Assembly: GCA_019638395.1 (NCBI GenBank) | Contig: JAHBTX010000002.1 | Coordinates: forward strand, 62,001-126,000 | DNA: 64,000 bases | Direction: 5' to 3' | Source of the DNA: Cyclobacteriaceae bacterium | GTDB lineage: Bacteria > Bacteroidota > Bacteroidia > Cytophagales > Cyclobacteriaceae | The notes under the pieces: model-generated | The model's database searches: none | The model's input: the letters and a program-made list of their open reading frames with translations, nothing else | What the model was told of the DNA's origin: nothing | Shown: piece by piece, positions 1 through 8,261 of the stretch | Position numbering within the stretch: position 1 is the stretch's first letter | Layout of the letters: each line of letters starts with the position of its first letter | Program-made: the position numbers and the translations under genes

Positions 1-1878
1 GAAGTACAGCATCCGGTCTTCCTTGAAAATTTTCTTTTGATCTTTCGGAGTAAGCTGCGTGTTAGGTGGCGAGTTTTCATAGCTTACCACACGGGCCATA
101 CCGGCCATCATGTGATAGAGAATATGGCAATGGAAGAACCAGTCCTTTTCTTCGTTGGCATAAAACTCAATCGTAACGGTTTCCATGGGGGCGATGTCGA
201 AGGTGTGTTTCAGGGGCGAGTTCTCACCTTGCGCATTTAGGAACCGAAAGAAATGGCCGTGTAAATGCAGCGGATGGCGCATCATGGTGTTGTTCACTAA
301 AATCATGCGCACGTTTTCTCCTTTGCGTATCACTATTTTATCGGATTGCGAAAGTGTTTTATTGTCGAACGACCACACATAGCGAATCATGTTGCCGGTA
401 AGGCTTAGTTTGATTTCGCGCATGGGTAGTTTATCGTTCAAGACTGTTGGCGTTGGAGAGCGGAGCATGTCGTAGGTTAAGGTGACTTCGCTTTGATCGC
501 CCCCGCCTGACGGACGGGCAGGCATGTTCATTTTCGACATATCCATGTTGCTCATCGCAGTGTCTTGCATGTTCATTTCTTTCATGGATGTGGTATCCAT
601 TTTCATCTGCATCATGGACGTGTCCATGGGTATGTCTTTCATAGTAGTGTCTGTCTTCATGTCCATGTTCTCCATCTTCATATTGCCCATGTCATGGCCT
701 TGGTGTTCGCCTTCCATTTTCATTCCTTTCATATCGCTCCCGCCTGACGGACGGGCAGGCATGTCCATACCCACCATGTTGCCCATATTGTTCATTTCGC
801 GCATCATGGCAAAGTAGTCGAGTTTGGGCAGTGTGGGTGCGTTCATCTTCATGCCGTTTCCAAAGTAAAGCGAGGAATAGCCTGAAATATCCTGTGCAGT
901 GGCGCGGAATTCGTAGGCCATGCCATCGTCCGGAATTTTTATTTCCACATCGTAGGTTTCGGCAATGGCAACAAGAATCTTATCAACTTCCACAGGCTGA
1001 ACAGCTATACCATCGGCAGCTACCACTTTCATTTTGCCACCGGCATATTGCACCCATTGGTATGACGATGCACTACCGTTGATGATGCGCAGACGTAGCG
1101 AATCACCCGGCTTCACATTGGCAAAAACTTCATCTGATTTTCCGTTGATGAAGAGGCGGTTGTAGTAGACATCCGAAACATCCATGGCGGGCATGCGCAT
1201 CCACTCGGTTTTGGCGCGGTCTTTCAGGTAGCCTTTGGCCAGCGCCTCGCCCCAGCTTTGCACAGAATTTTTTCTGATGGCATAGTAATCGAGGCCACGC
1301 TTCAAATTGCGTAACACTTCATGCGGGTTTTCGTCCGTCCAGTCGCTGAGCATGATCACATGCTCTTTCATACTCATTGATTCATTCCACCCACGCGGAT
1401 GAATAACAATCGAGCCATATATGCCGGATTGCTCCTGTAGCATAGTGTGCGAGTGGTACCAGTATGTACCGGTTTGAATAAGTGGAAATTTGAATGTATG
1501 CGTCTGGCCTGCTTTAATGGGCGCGGTAGTGAGGTAGGGTACACCGTCTTCTTCATTTGGCAGCAACAAGCCGTGCCAGTGAATAGATGTTTCTTCGTTC
1601 TTTAGTTTGTTGTGTACGCGTATGATGGCTGTGTCGCCCTCGTTGAAGTGCAGCACAGGCCCCGGTATGCCCCCGTTAATTGCCATGCCCATTTTTTCTT
1701 TGCCGGTGTAGTTTACCATCAGGTGATCGATGTAGAGATCATACTCCGCGCGTTTGCCTAAAGCCGTGGGCTTGGTATTGTGCATGTTGTTATGCTGAGC
1801 CAGCAAAGGCATGTATGCTGTAACGGTAAGCAGCATACAGACCCCTATGGATAAAAGATTTAAATTTTTAGTGCTCAT
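1..1878 (-). CDS. Met-rich multicopper oxidase (PcoA/CopA type), 3' end outside window
   Basis: Periplasmic multicopper oxidase, probably oxidising Cu(I) or sequestering copper. The reading frame is open from the ATG at 1878 to the left edge (626 residues visible, no stop), so the C-terminus is cut off. A signal peptide covers about residues 1-27. The trinuclear copper ligands are visible: HWH at 100-102, HSH at 142-144, HPLHLHGH in the third domain, and HCH at 583-585 with H589 and axial M594. Between residues about 356 and 452 lies a Met/Asp-rich segment typical of copper-loading domains. It is bracketed by two copies of the peptide MPARPSGG, each encoded by a palindromic DNA repeat. The start overlaps the end of the upstream DUF2231 gene by 11 bp, so the two are probably translationally coupled. 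PcoA/CopA family assignment is firm; the substrate is inferred. Confidence 0.93.
   Translation of the reverse strand, partial: MSTKNLNLLSIGVCMLLTVTAYMPLLAQHNNMHNTKPTALGKRAEYDLYIDHLMVNYTGKEKMGMAINGGIPGPVLHFNEGDTAIIRVHNKLKNEETSIHWHGLLLPNEEDGVPYLTTAPIKAGQTHTFKFPLIQTGTYWYHSHTMLQEQSGIYGSIVIHPRGWNESMSMKEHVIMLSDWTDENPHEVLRNLKRGLDYYAIRKNSVQSWGEALAKGYLKDRAKTEWMRMPAMDVSDVYYNRLFINGKSDEVFANVKPGDSLRLRIINGSASSYQWVQYAGGKMKVVAADGIAVQPVEVDKILVAIAETYDVEIKIPDDGMAYEFRATAQDISGYSSLYFGNGMKMNAPTLPKLDYFAMMREMNNMGNMVGMDMPARPSGGSDMKGMKMEGEHQGHDMGNMKMENMDMKTDTTMKDIPMDTSMMQMKMDTTSMKEMNMQDTAMSNMDMSKMNMPARPSGGGDQSEVTLTYDMLRSPTPTVLNDKLPMREIKLSLTGNMIRYVWSFDNKTLSQSDKIVIRKGENVRMILVNNTMMRHPLHLHGHFFRFLNAQGENSPLKHTFDIAPMETVTIEFYANEEKDWFFHCHILYHMMAGMARVVSYENSPPNTQLTPKDQKKIFKEDRMLYF
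497..527. repeat. Palindromic mini-repeat inside multicopper oxidase, copy 1
   Basis: A 31-bp element, 30/31 identical to the copy at 734-764. The core 502-523 can fold using arms GCCTG (505-509) and CAGGC (519-523), or CCCG (502-505) and CGGG (515-518). On the minus strand it is read in frame and encodes PARPSGG between the Met-rich segment and the third cupredoxin domain. Confidence 0.8.
734..764. repeat. Palindromic mini-repeat inside multicopper oxidase, copy 2
   Basis: Second copy of the 31-bp element, differing from 497-527 at one position (T at 738). It lies exactly 237 bp (79 codons) away, so it is translated in the same frame and again gives PARPSGG, on the N-terminal side of the Met-rich segment. 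Confidence 0.8.
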
Positions 1879-2524
1879 GTTCCATTTCAAGATATTTCCC
1901 CTGTGGGCCGATGCCCTCAATGTGCACCAACTGGGCACCATAATGACCGGCACGCGCCACACTGTAGGCCGAGACCGCAAGTACCATTGCAATTATTGCT
2001 GCCGCCCATCGCATGTTTTTGAACAGAAACAAATTCAAGAGTTGTAAAATCAAGGCTACAATTCCGGAATTTACTGTCCAGTCGGCCCACCTATCGTGTT
2101 GTGCCAGCACCTGCTTGGCGTGTTCTGTTAAGCCGTGGGTATGCGGATGGAAATTTTTGCTGGCAAACCATGCGGCCAATACACCTGCAAAAAGAATGGC
2201 CGTAATAATCCACGAAATTTCTTTCTTCATAAAGTACAGGTTGAGCAGTTGCATGGCTGCTGCTACAATAATCAGCACAATTGCGAAGTGCACGATTAGG
2301 GGATGGAGCGTAGGAAAATCTGCAAGGTCGGCTGTTATTTTCTTTTCGTCATGCGTCATGCCTTCGTCATGATGATGAACAGTGTCTCCGGCTATATGCT
2401 GTTGAGCCATCGCTATCGAGTCGGCTGTTTTAACAGAATCCCTCTTGTGCTTCTTGCCGCCATGTGCCAGGACTACTGACAGTGAGGCAAAAAGAATTAC
2501 AATACTTAAAAGAATAGTTTTCAT
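1868..2524 (-). CDS. DUF2231-type membrane protein with His-rich N-terminus
   Basis: Predicted 218-aa inner-membrane protein. I chose the ATG at 2524 because it gives a clean signal/anchor (residues 1-20) directly followed by mature sequence; longer in-frame starts run into the upstream gene. Residues 21-60 are rich in His and Asp/Glu (HGGKKHK, VHHHDEG). The HPLIVHFAIVL motif at 74-84 is typical of DUF2231, followed by about four transmembrane helices and the GAQLVHIEGIG signature near the C-terminus. The last five residues are MEHEH. Related proteins often sit with cytochromes or copper proteins; the exact role is unknown. It lies 11 bp downstream of the nuclease-like gene and overlaps the multicopper oxidase by 11 bp. 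Confidence 0.85.
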   Translation of the reverse strand: MKTILLSIVILFASLSVVLAHGGKKHKRDSVKTADSIAMAQQHIAGDTVHHHDEGMTHDEKKITADLADFPTLHPLIVHFAIVLIIVAAAMQLLNLYFMKKEISWIITAILFAGVLAAWFASKNFHPHTHGLTEHAKQVLAQHDRWADWTVNSGIVALILQLLNLFLFKNMRWAAAIIAMVLAVSAYSVARAGHYGAQLVHIEGIGPQGKYLEMEHEH

Positions 2525-2535
2525 GATAAGTTGGT

Positions 2536-3801
2536 TTAGGTGTTTTGGTTTACAGTCTTTGCAATCTTCTCTAAAATGTGATGACTGTCTCCAAACTTGC
2601 AGAGGGCATCGCAATGCTCACGCAAGTCGGAGAATAGAATGTATTTGATTTGGATGTTAGAGTTTTTAATGGAGGGGCGATTAAGCTGCATCACCACCTC
2701 CTTTTCCCTACTATTAGGCAGGATAATAAATAACGAAGTTTGATGATCAGTGAACGAAAAGGCCAGATCACTCAACCGCAGGATGCCTGAATAGATAGAC
2801 GTGCTCTTTTCCACTTCAAATGCACAGACAGGCGTGTTGGTATTTTTTTCAAACCAGATAACGTCTATCAATTGAACTGTAGAAAGCGTTTCCTTGTCAA
2901 GCGGAAGTTTCGGAAACTCGCTGAGACTAATAAACGAGAAGTTTACTTCGCCATAGCATTTTCCCCGATCGTTGGTGGCAGCTATAGAATCGTAACCTAG
3001 TGCTTTACCTACCTTCAGCAGGTGATACTGCATTTCGGTATGCAGATCTTCTTCATGCTTTTCGCTCAATACTTCTTTATGACGCTTGTCGTATTGCTTT
3101 AGCAGTTTGGCTTTCTCCTCTTCTGATAAAACCTGTCCTTCGATGATGATGTTCTTAGAACCGATTTCAAATAGCAATCCTGCTATTGCTCCCAGGTCGT
3201 TGGACAACTGCGCCTTGTTGTCAGCATTAGTCTTCATAATAACCTCCCGCATTTTCAAATATTCCTGCCAACTTCCCAGCTTCTTATTATCGCGAAACAG
3301 GTAATTGAAACCATTTACGATAGCAGTATTAAAAGGTGGAATGATGGTGGGATGTAAAAAGTAAAGAATGCTGGCTACAGCCGGGCCTAATCCTTTGATT
3401 TTTAGTTCATCGAGTTTGATAATTTCACGGATGAGTTGCTCCTCTTTAGTTGCATACAAGCAGTTTTCTAAAAATTGCCCGAATGCTCTCTTGTTTTGTT
3501 GATTCTCGTAAATGTCGGGTATGCGCATTTTTGGTTTCCAGTAAAAAGGATGCGCAGCGCCTTCAAACACCTGCTTTTGTTCCGTGATGGCGCTGAGCAC
3601 AAACTCAAGCGATGAACCCTTGAAGTCATTTCCAAACTTTTCATTTTTGATATCGTCAATCACCTGCAACACACCCCGCCTGATAGCGCGAAAAGCTTTC
3701 AGGCGTTCTTCGTTACCGACAAACCATGTGTTATAAACCGAAGCGGGGTCGTCTTTGTATTGGCGAATAATGCTATCGAAGAGTTTTTGTGTTTCCATCA
3801 T
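2536..3801 (-). CDS. Putative PD-(D/E)XK-like nuclease with HhH-like region
   Basis: A 421-aa cytosolic protein with no signal peptide. Residues 136-165 ([10 protein letters not shown]...[10 protein letters not shown]) resemble a helix-hairpin-helix DNA-binding element. Residues about 250-415 look like a restriction-endonuclease fold: a helix with E257 followed by ALGYDSIAA, then D313 in a hydrophobic strand, then [13 protein letters not shown] at 327-339 with E329, E331 and K332 as candidate catalytic residues. The lysine is not in a classical E-x-K spacing, so catalysis is uncertain. No methyltransferase partner adjoins it; the only methyltransferase nearby (8258-8926) looks like a small-molecule or protein enzyme. 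It sits inside a copper operon, 12 bp before the DUF2231 gene and 18 bp after DUF2147, which is unexpected. Assignment rests on motif pattern only. Confidence 0.5.
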   Translation of the reverse strand: MMETQKLFDSIIRQYKDDPASVYNTWFVGNEERLKAFRAIRRGVLQVIDDIKNEKFGNDFKGSSLEFVLSAITEQKQVFEGAAHPFYWKPKMRIPDIYENQQNKRAFGQFLENCLYATKEEQLIREIIKLDELKIKGLGPAVASILYFLHPTIIPPFNTAIVNGFNYLFRDNKKLGSWQEYLKMREVIMKTNADNKAQLSNDLGAIAGLLFEIGSKNIIIEGQVLSEEEKAKLLKQYDKRHKEVLSEKHEEDLHTEMQYHLLKVGKALGYDSIAATNDRGKCYGEVNFSFISLSEFPKLPLDKETLSTVQLIDVIWFEKNTNTPVCAFEVEKSTSIYSGILRLSDLAFSFTDHQTSLFIILPNSREKEVVMQLNRPSIKNSNIQIKYILFSDLREHCDALCKFGDSHHILEKIAKTVNQNT

Positions 3802-3819
3802 GCAGGCTGGTTCGTTACA

Positions 3820-4209
3820 CTACTTCGACTTTACTCGTGTCCATGTTTCTGAATCACTAATCCACCGAAAACCTTTATAGCCTGTTACCTTAAGGGTGTT
3901 CGCATCTTTCAATACGAGATAACCTGATGACTTGTGGCCATGCCGGGGCTCAAACACAGTGCCGTTGTTCCATTCCTGTTCTTTTGCATCGAAAACAAAA
4001 TCTGCAAGAATTAGAGTGTTTAGCTGAGCAGATTGCTTACTATCTTTTATCCAAACGATTTTTCCAAAGTATTTTCCATGCTCTATGTAAATCGTTACAC
4101 GGGCTTCACTGTTTTGGGTGAGCCACTCACCAACTATCGCTTCACCACTTTGAGCGAAAAGGTCGAAAGAAGCAACCGTTACTAAGGCAATTAAAAAATA
4201 CTTTATCAT
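3820..4209 (-). CDS. DUF2147 family secreted protein
   Basis: A 129-aa protein with a cleavable signal peptide (about residues 1-19, ending LFAQ). The mature part starts with GEAIVGEWLTQNSEARVTIY, contains GKIVWIKDSK, and ends with the LKVTGYKGFRW...ETWTRV pattern that defines DUF2147, a small lipocalin-like beta-barrel found in many Gram-negatives. No biochemical function is established for the family. The start overlaps the stop of the upstream TRASH-like gene by 4 bp (ATGA), showing translational coupling. Confidence 0.88.
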   Translation of the reverse strand: MIKYFLIALVTVASFDLFAQSGEAIVGEWLTQNSEARVTIYIEHGKYFGKIVWIKDSKQSAQLNTLILADFVFDAKEQEWNNGTVFEPRHGHKSSGYLVLKDANTLKVTGYKGFRWISDSETWTRVKSK

Positions 4210-4682
4210 GGTCTGTAAAGTTTAATAAAGGCAAGGTGATTCTCTTTCGATTCGAAGTAGCACACTTTGCCTGACTTGTCGGGGTGTAAGCAAATGAAGG
4301 CTGTTGCTTTGCTGATTCTTTTTTTGCTTACGGGGTCAATCGCATAGCGCTCGGCTTCGTTTGATTGAAGTGCTGTTGTGCATTGATGACTACAAGCATA
4401 GTATGTGCCACCCAGATTGGGCACCACCATTTGTGTATTCCCGTTCATAAATGCATCGGTAGACATACAAACCTTGCTAGAAGCAATTAATACATTGGGC
4501 TCGGGAAAGTCGTTTCTGTGCGTATGATCATCCAATGATGGAGCCGAATTGTGAGCCATCATGACAATCCAAATCAAGGTTGCACCTACAGAAGTGAAGG
4601 CAAGTGTGGTGATTGTCCACTCTTGCCATTTCACTTTCTTCTTTTGTGTGCTCGCTTTTGGTTTGACTTTTTGCTTGTTCAT
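4206..4682 (-). CDS. Membrane-anchored protein with two TRASH/YHS-like cysteine motifs
   Basis: A 158-aa protein: a Lys-rich cytosolic N-terminus (residues 1-22), one transmembrane helix (about 23-43), then a periplasmic part. The first Cys motif combines VCMSTDAFM with GGTYYACSHQC. The second has IDPVSKKRISKATAFICLHP followed by GKVCYFESKENHLAFI. Both resemble the CxxC/YHS pattern of TRASH metal-binding domains, so copper binding or delivery is a reasonable inference from sequence and from its place in a copper operon. It overlaps DUF2147 by 4 bp. No precise family name is recognised with certainty. Confidence 0.6.
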   Translation of the reverse strand: MNKQKVKPKASTQKKKVKWQEWTITTLAFTSVGATLIWIVMMAHNSAPSLDDHTHRNDFPEPNVLIASSKVCMSTDAFMNGNTQMVVPNLGGTYYACSHQCTTALQSNEAERYAIDPVSKKRISKATAFICLHPDKSGKVCYFESKENHLAFIKLYRP

Positions 4683-4705
4683 TCGGACTATTCACTTAAT
4701 TTTTG

Positions 4706-5149
4706 CTAAGGCTTGCGCGATGAGTTATGCATGTGTACAATCTTCCACACACCATTTTCTTTTTTCAGAAAGGACGAAGCCACACCTTTTCGTTTGATTT
4801 CGGAATTATCTTTTTTCAGTACAATGGTGTAGTTGTACGTCTCCACGGCAAAAGCATAGTCACCTGTAACAGTTACTGCCACATTGTAGGGGTCAAACTT
4901 AAAAGAAGTGAAGTCGCCCAACTCCGGGCCGATGTGGTGCGCGAGATAGTCTTGGTACGTACCTTCCACTTTGCCCGACTCAATGATCTGGCTATTGGCA
5001 ACAAACAAAATATCTGTTCCTTTTACATCCAGTTTTTCAAGGGCATTTTTATAGGACAATAAAACGTCCTTTACTTTTTGCTCATCGGTTTGTGCAAATG
5101 CACCAGAGCATACCAAAAGACTCAGCAATACAAATGATGATACTTTCAT
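4706..5149 (-). CDS. Secreted NTF2-like (SnoaL/DUF4440-type) protein
   Basis: A 147-aa protein with a signal peptide ending SGAFA (about residue 19). The mature sequence follows the NTF2-like cone fold: an N-terminal helix (EQKVKDVLLSYKNALEKLDV), a strand with ILFVANSQIIESG, then antiparallel strands ending with WKIVHMHNSSR. This is the pattern of DUF4440/SnoaL-like proteins. These are usually ligand binders or dimeric enzymes; no active-site assignment is possible here. It lies between the YVTN propeller and the TRASH-like gene with 22-23 bp spacers, consistent with one transcript. Confidence 0.8.
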   Translation of the reverse strand: MKVSSFVLLSLLVCSGAFAQTDEQKVKDVLLSYKNALEKLDVKGTDILFVANSQIIESGKVEGTYQDYLAHHIGPELGDFTSFKFDPYNVAVTVTGDYAFAVETYNYTIVLKKDNSEIKRKGVASSFLKKENGVWKIVHMHNSSRKP

Positions 5150-5171
5150 AGTTTTAGTAGTTAGTTGAATT

Positions 5172-6239
5172 TTATTGTTTTAGCACGATGCCATTTGGCT
5201 TTTTGCCAACGGCTATGGTTTTGGCAACGGTATGCGTACTGACATTTACTACCGATACCGAGCCATCACCTTGATTGGAAACATACGCTTTCATCTCATC
5301 GGCTGTAAAGGCAATGGCGTGTGCGCCAGCGCGAGTGTTAAATACTCCGCCATGTGTAAAGGTGCCTCCATCGGTGATCCAGTAATGTACTTTTCCATTG
5401 TCTGGATCAGTAACCCAAAGTTCGTTGTGCATGTCGTTGTAGGCGGCAAAACCGGGCATGAAACCCAGGTCGATTGTTGCCTCAACTTCCAGCGTGCCTA
5501 CATTAACAACAGAAATAGTTTGTCCTTCTTCATTGTCAACGTACATGCGATTATCGGAACCTGTCCATGCACCCACAGGGTCTGCACCAACGTCAATCGT
5601 AGAAATAACTTGTTTGGTTGACGGATTAATAGCTGTGACGGTATTTGAACCACCATTGGCAACAAATGCAACAGTACCATCGGCAGAAAACGTAACTTCT
5701 GCTGGGTCGGCTCCTACTTCAATGGTTGCTTTTAGTGCATAGGTAGTTGCGTTATAAACTACCACTGTTCCCATTTCATCCATTTGTGATGTCCAGATTT
5801 CGCTTCCATCAGGCGAGAATACTGCGTTGTGGTTCATCATTTCCAACTCAATAACATGACTAACTGTGCCCTTCACGGCATCCAGTAATGCTACCTTTCC
5901 CATCATGTTATCCATACCGCCCGCATGGCCTGCGCTTAAATCTGTTCCCGGCACACCTATTGCCAAAATCGACTTGGTTGAGTTAATGTAGGCATGATGT
6001 GGCCACATAATTCCATCAGTCATTCCGCCATGTCCGGCCATTGATTCATCGCCCAGCGAAATAGTTCCAGCTACTTCATCAGTGGATAAGTTGATAACCG
6101 AAATGGAGTTTGACTCTCCATTAACTATATACGCTGCATCGAAATTGATATTCAATTCTTTCTTGTCCATTTCGTGCTCCATACAAGAAAACATCAGTGT
6201 CGATGTTATCATGCTTACCCATACAAATTGCTTTTTCAT
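5172..6239 (-). CDS. YVTN/YncE-type beta-propeller lipoprotein
   Basis: A 355-aa lipoprotein with lipobox LMFSC (Cys19). Repeats of the YVTN family are clear: AYIVNGESNSISVINLSTDE, AFVANGGSNTVTAINPSTKQ, MYVDNEEGQTISVVN and AYVSNQGDGSVSVVNVSTH, making one propeller. A Met/His-rich loop (MDEMGT, MMNHNAVF, GHGGMTDGIMWPHH, GHAGGMDNMMGK) fills the first third, which may bind copper. The YncE relatives bind DNA or unknown ligands in the periplasm. Its location between a DUF3347 protein and an NTF2-like protein in the copper operon supports a periplasmic or outer-membrane metal role; this is inference. Confidence 0.85.
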   Translation of the reverse strand: MKKQFVWVSMITSTLMFSCMEHEMDKKELNINFDAAYIVNGESNSISVINLSTDEVAGTISLGDESMAGHGGMTDGIMWPHHAYINSTKSILAIGVPGTDLSAGHAGGMDNMMGKVALLDAVKGTVSHVIELEMMNHNAVFSPDGSEIWTSQMDEMGTVVVYNATTYALKATIEVGADPAEVTFSADGTVAFVANGGSNTVTAINPSTKQVISTIDVGADPVGAWTGSDNRMYVDNEEGQTISVVNVGTLEVEATIDLGFMPGFAAYNDMHNELWVTDPDNGKVHYWITDGGTFTHGGVFNTRAGAHAIAFTADEMKAYVSNQGDGSVSVVNVSTHTVAKTIAVGKKPNGIVLKQ

Positions 6240-6256
6240 CTTAAACGCTGTTTAGT

Positions 6257-6769
6257 TTATTGAATCGTTTCTTTCACACTACCGCACTTCAGCATCTTAT
6301 CACCGAAGTAGGGGTTCTTGATCTGCTTTTCGTTCGAGAGCCAGTATGCACCACTATTATTGTTGGCCATGGGGCAATACTCCAAGTAGATCATGCCCAT
6401 AGAAAGTTTTCCGTCTTTCACTAACATAGCCATCATATCGCTTACACCGGAAAAGGCTTCGCGCTGACCATTGAGATCGGCTGCGGCTGTTACTTTGGCA
6501 ACTTCATCTGCCACCATTTTACTATTTTTTACGTTTGCCAATGACTTTTGTAACTCACCCGCGGCCTTTTTTGCTTCGTCTTGGTTGGATGCAACAAGGG
6601 CGTCTTTCAGATGCAGATAGTGCTCATAGGCTTTGCCCAGTGTGGCGTCTTTGAACATAACCATACTCTGGTCGGTTTTCTTTTCGGCACCGTGACCAGC
6701 ATGGTCGTGTTGCGCGTTGGCTGCCCAGCTACCCAGAACGAGGCAAGCGATTATCAATTTAGTTTTCAT
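6257..6769 (-). CDS. DUF3347 domain protein
   Basis: A 170-aa secreted protein. The signal peptide ends at about residue 20 (AANAQ), followed by the His-rich stretch HDHAGHGAEKK. The DUF3347 domain is helical and ends with the family signature EYCPMANNNSGAYWLSNEKQIKNPYFGDKM followed by CG, written here in pieces: EYCPMA, SGAYWLS, NPYFGDKM, LKCGSVKE. The two conserved cysteines and the Met residues are compatible with copper binding. DUF3347 also occurs fused to CusB-like adaptors in Bacteroidota, so it probably works with the RND pump. It follows the multicopper oxidase by 22 bp. Confidence 0.9.
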   Translation of the reverse strand: MKTKLIIACLVLGSWAANAQHDHAGHGAEKKTDQSMVMFKDATLGKAYEHYLHLKDALVASNQDEAKKAAGELQKSLANVKNSKMVADEVAKVTAAADLNGQREAFSGVSDMMAMLVKDGKLSMGMIYLEYCPMANNNSGAYWLSNEKQIKNPYFGDKMLKCGSVKETIQ

Positions 6770-6791
6770 AGTTGTGTTTGTTTACGTTGTT

Positions 6792-8261
6792 TTAAATGAT
6801 TTCAAAATTCAGCATCATGCCATCGTCTTCATGTTCTAGGTTGTGGCAATGAAAAACGAATACACCGGTGTATGAGGGAAAGGTCATAATCACGCGCACC
6901 TTTTCGCCCGGCATCACTAGCACTGTATCTTTCCAACCTTTTTCGGTGGCTATTAAATTTCCGCGACCACCCGTGCGTTCCAGTATTTGGAACTGTACAC
7001 CATGTATATGCATCGGATGGATTTCATCACCCATCCAGTTATCGAACTCCCATATCTCGGTGGTGTTCGCTTGCACGGTTTCATCAACTCTGTCCATCTG
7101 AAATGTTTTTCCTCCGATGGAATGCCTGCCCATACCTCCGTGACCACCCATACCTCCGACCAGTGCCGCAATGTCGAACGTGCGAGTCTTAACTACCGAG
7201 GCAACGGGAATCATGTTTATCGTTGAAAGAGTTGCCGGAAGGGTGAAGGCTGGTGCAGTGGCTTGCGCCATCACAAACTTCATGATGTTGAATTGCTGCC
7301 TGCCTTGTACGTTGTATTGACTGAATTTTTTGCTCTGTAAATACACCGATTGACCAAGTGCAATTCCCGAAAAATCAACCAGCACATCGGCACGTTCTCC
7401 GGGTGCCAACATCAGGCTATTTACGTTTTCAGGTGTAGCCAGCAATCCGCCATCTGCACCAATCACATGAAAAGACATTCCATTAGAAAATGCGAGATTA
7501 TATACGCGGGCTGTTGAGCCGTTGAGTACTCTCAATCGTTGCCAGCCCTTTGCAATGCTTGCAACCGGTGCATAAATACCGTTCACAATGATATGTTCAC
7601 CCAGGTAACCCGTCATGATTTCATCTTCACTCGGTGAGTAGTCGAGCGATGAACCGGAGAAACGTTTATCCTGAATGATCAGCGGTATTTCAAAATCCCC
7701 AGATGGTAGATTGAGTGCGGCTTCTTCACTATCCGTTACAATAAACATTCCTGCCAGCCCCTTGAACACCTGTCGTGCAGTGGCTTCGTGCGGATGCGGA
7801 TGATACCAATACGTTCCCGCACGTTGATTAATAGGAAGTGTATAGGTGAATGAACCGCCTCCGGCAATCAAATCCTTCGGATGCCCATCCATATCTTCCG
7901 GCACAATCAACCCATGCCAATGTATGTTGGTCTCTTCACTTAAATTGTTTTGAACCTGAACACTCACGGTTTCGCCACTCGTAGCTTTGATGGTATTGCC
8001 CAACAATCCATTTCGATAGGAAAGGATTGATGAAGAAGAATTGTTTAGCATCTGTGCGGTTGTGGTCTGCACATTTAGTGTTGTGTTGCCTTCAACAATG
8101 GCAGGCCTGAAAAGCGGCTGATTAAAACTGCCCTCCACAATCCAGTTGTCTTCACCTATCATATCTTCCTCCGTATGGCAGGCACTAAGTAATAATGATG
8201 GACCTGCCCATGCAGTGATGGCTGAAAGCCCCGATGTTTTAATAAACTCTCTTCGTTTCAT
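6792..8261 (-). CDS. Tat-exported multicopper oxidase (CueO/SufI-like)
   Basis: A 489-aa multicopper oxidase. The N-terminus KRREFIKTSG is a twin-arginine signal with a cysteine at 28 that could be lipidated. Copper ligands are seen at HWH 114-116, HPH 154-156, HPMHIHG in domain 3, and HCH 471-473 with H477 and axial M482. A short Gly/Met/His loop (VGGMGGHGGMGRHS) precedes domain 3 ligands and may be a copper-entry site like the CueO Met-rich region. It is shorter than and distinct from the PcoA-type oxidase at the left edge. Its start overlaps the methyltransferase stop by 4 bp. Likely role: periplasmic Cu(I) oxidation; substrate inferred. Confidence 0.93.
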   Translation of the reverse strand: MKRREFIKTSGLSAITAWAGPSLLLSACHTEEDMIGEDNWIVEGSFNQPLFRPAIVEGNTTLNVQTTTAQMLNNSSSSILSYRNGLLGNTIKATSGETVSVQVQNNLSEETNIHWHGLIVPEDMDGHPKDLIAGGGSFTYTLPINQRAGTYWYHPHPHEATARQVFKGLAGMFIVTDSEEAALNLPSGDFEIPLIIQDKRFSGSSLDYSPSEDEIMTGYLGEHIIVNGIYAPVASIAKGWQRLRVLNGSTARVYNLAFSNGMSFHVIGADGGLLATPENVNSLMLAPGERADVLVDFSGIALGQSVYLQSKKFSQYNVQGRQQFNIMKFVMAQATAPAFTLPATLSTINMIPVASVVKTRTFDIAALVGGMGGHGGMGRHSIGGKTFQMDRVDETVQANTTEIWEFDNWMGDEIHPMHIHGVQFQILERTGGRGNLIATEKGWKDTVLVMPGEKVRVIMTFPSYTGVFVFHCHNLEHEDDGMMLNFEII

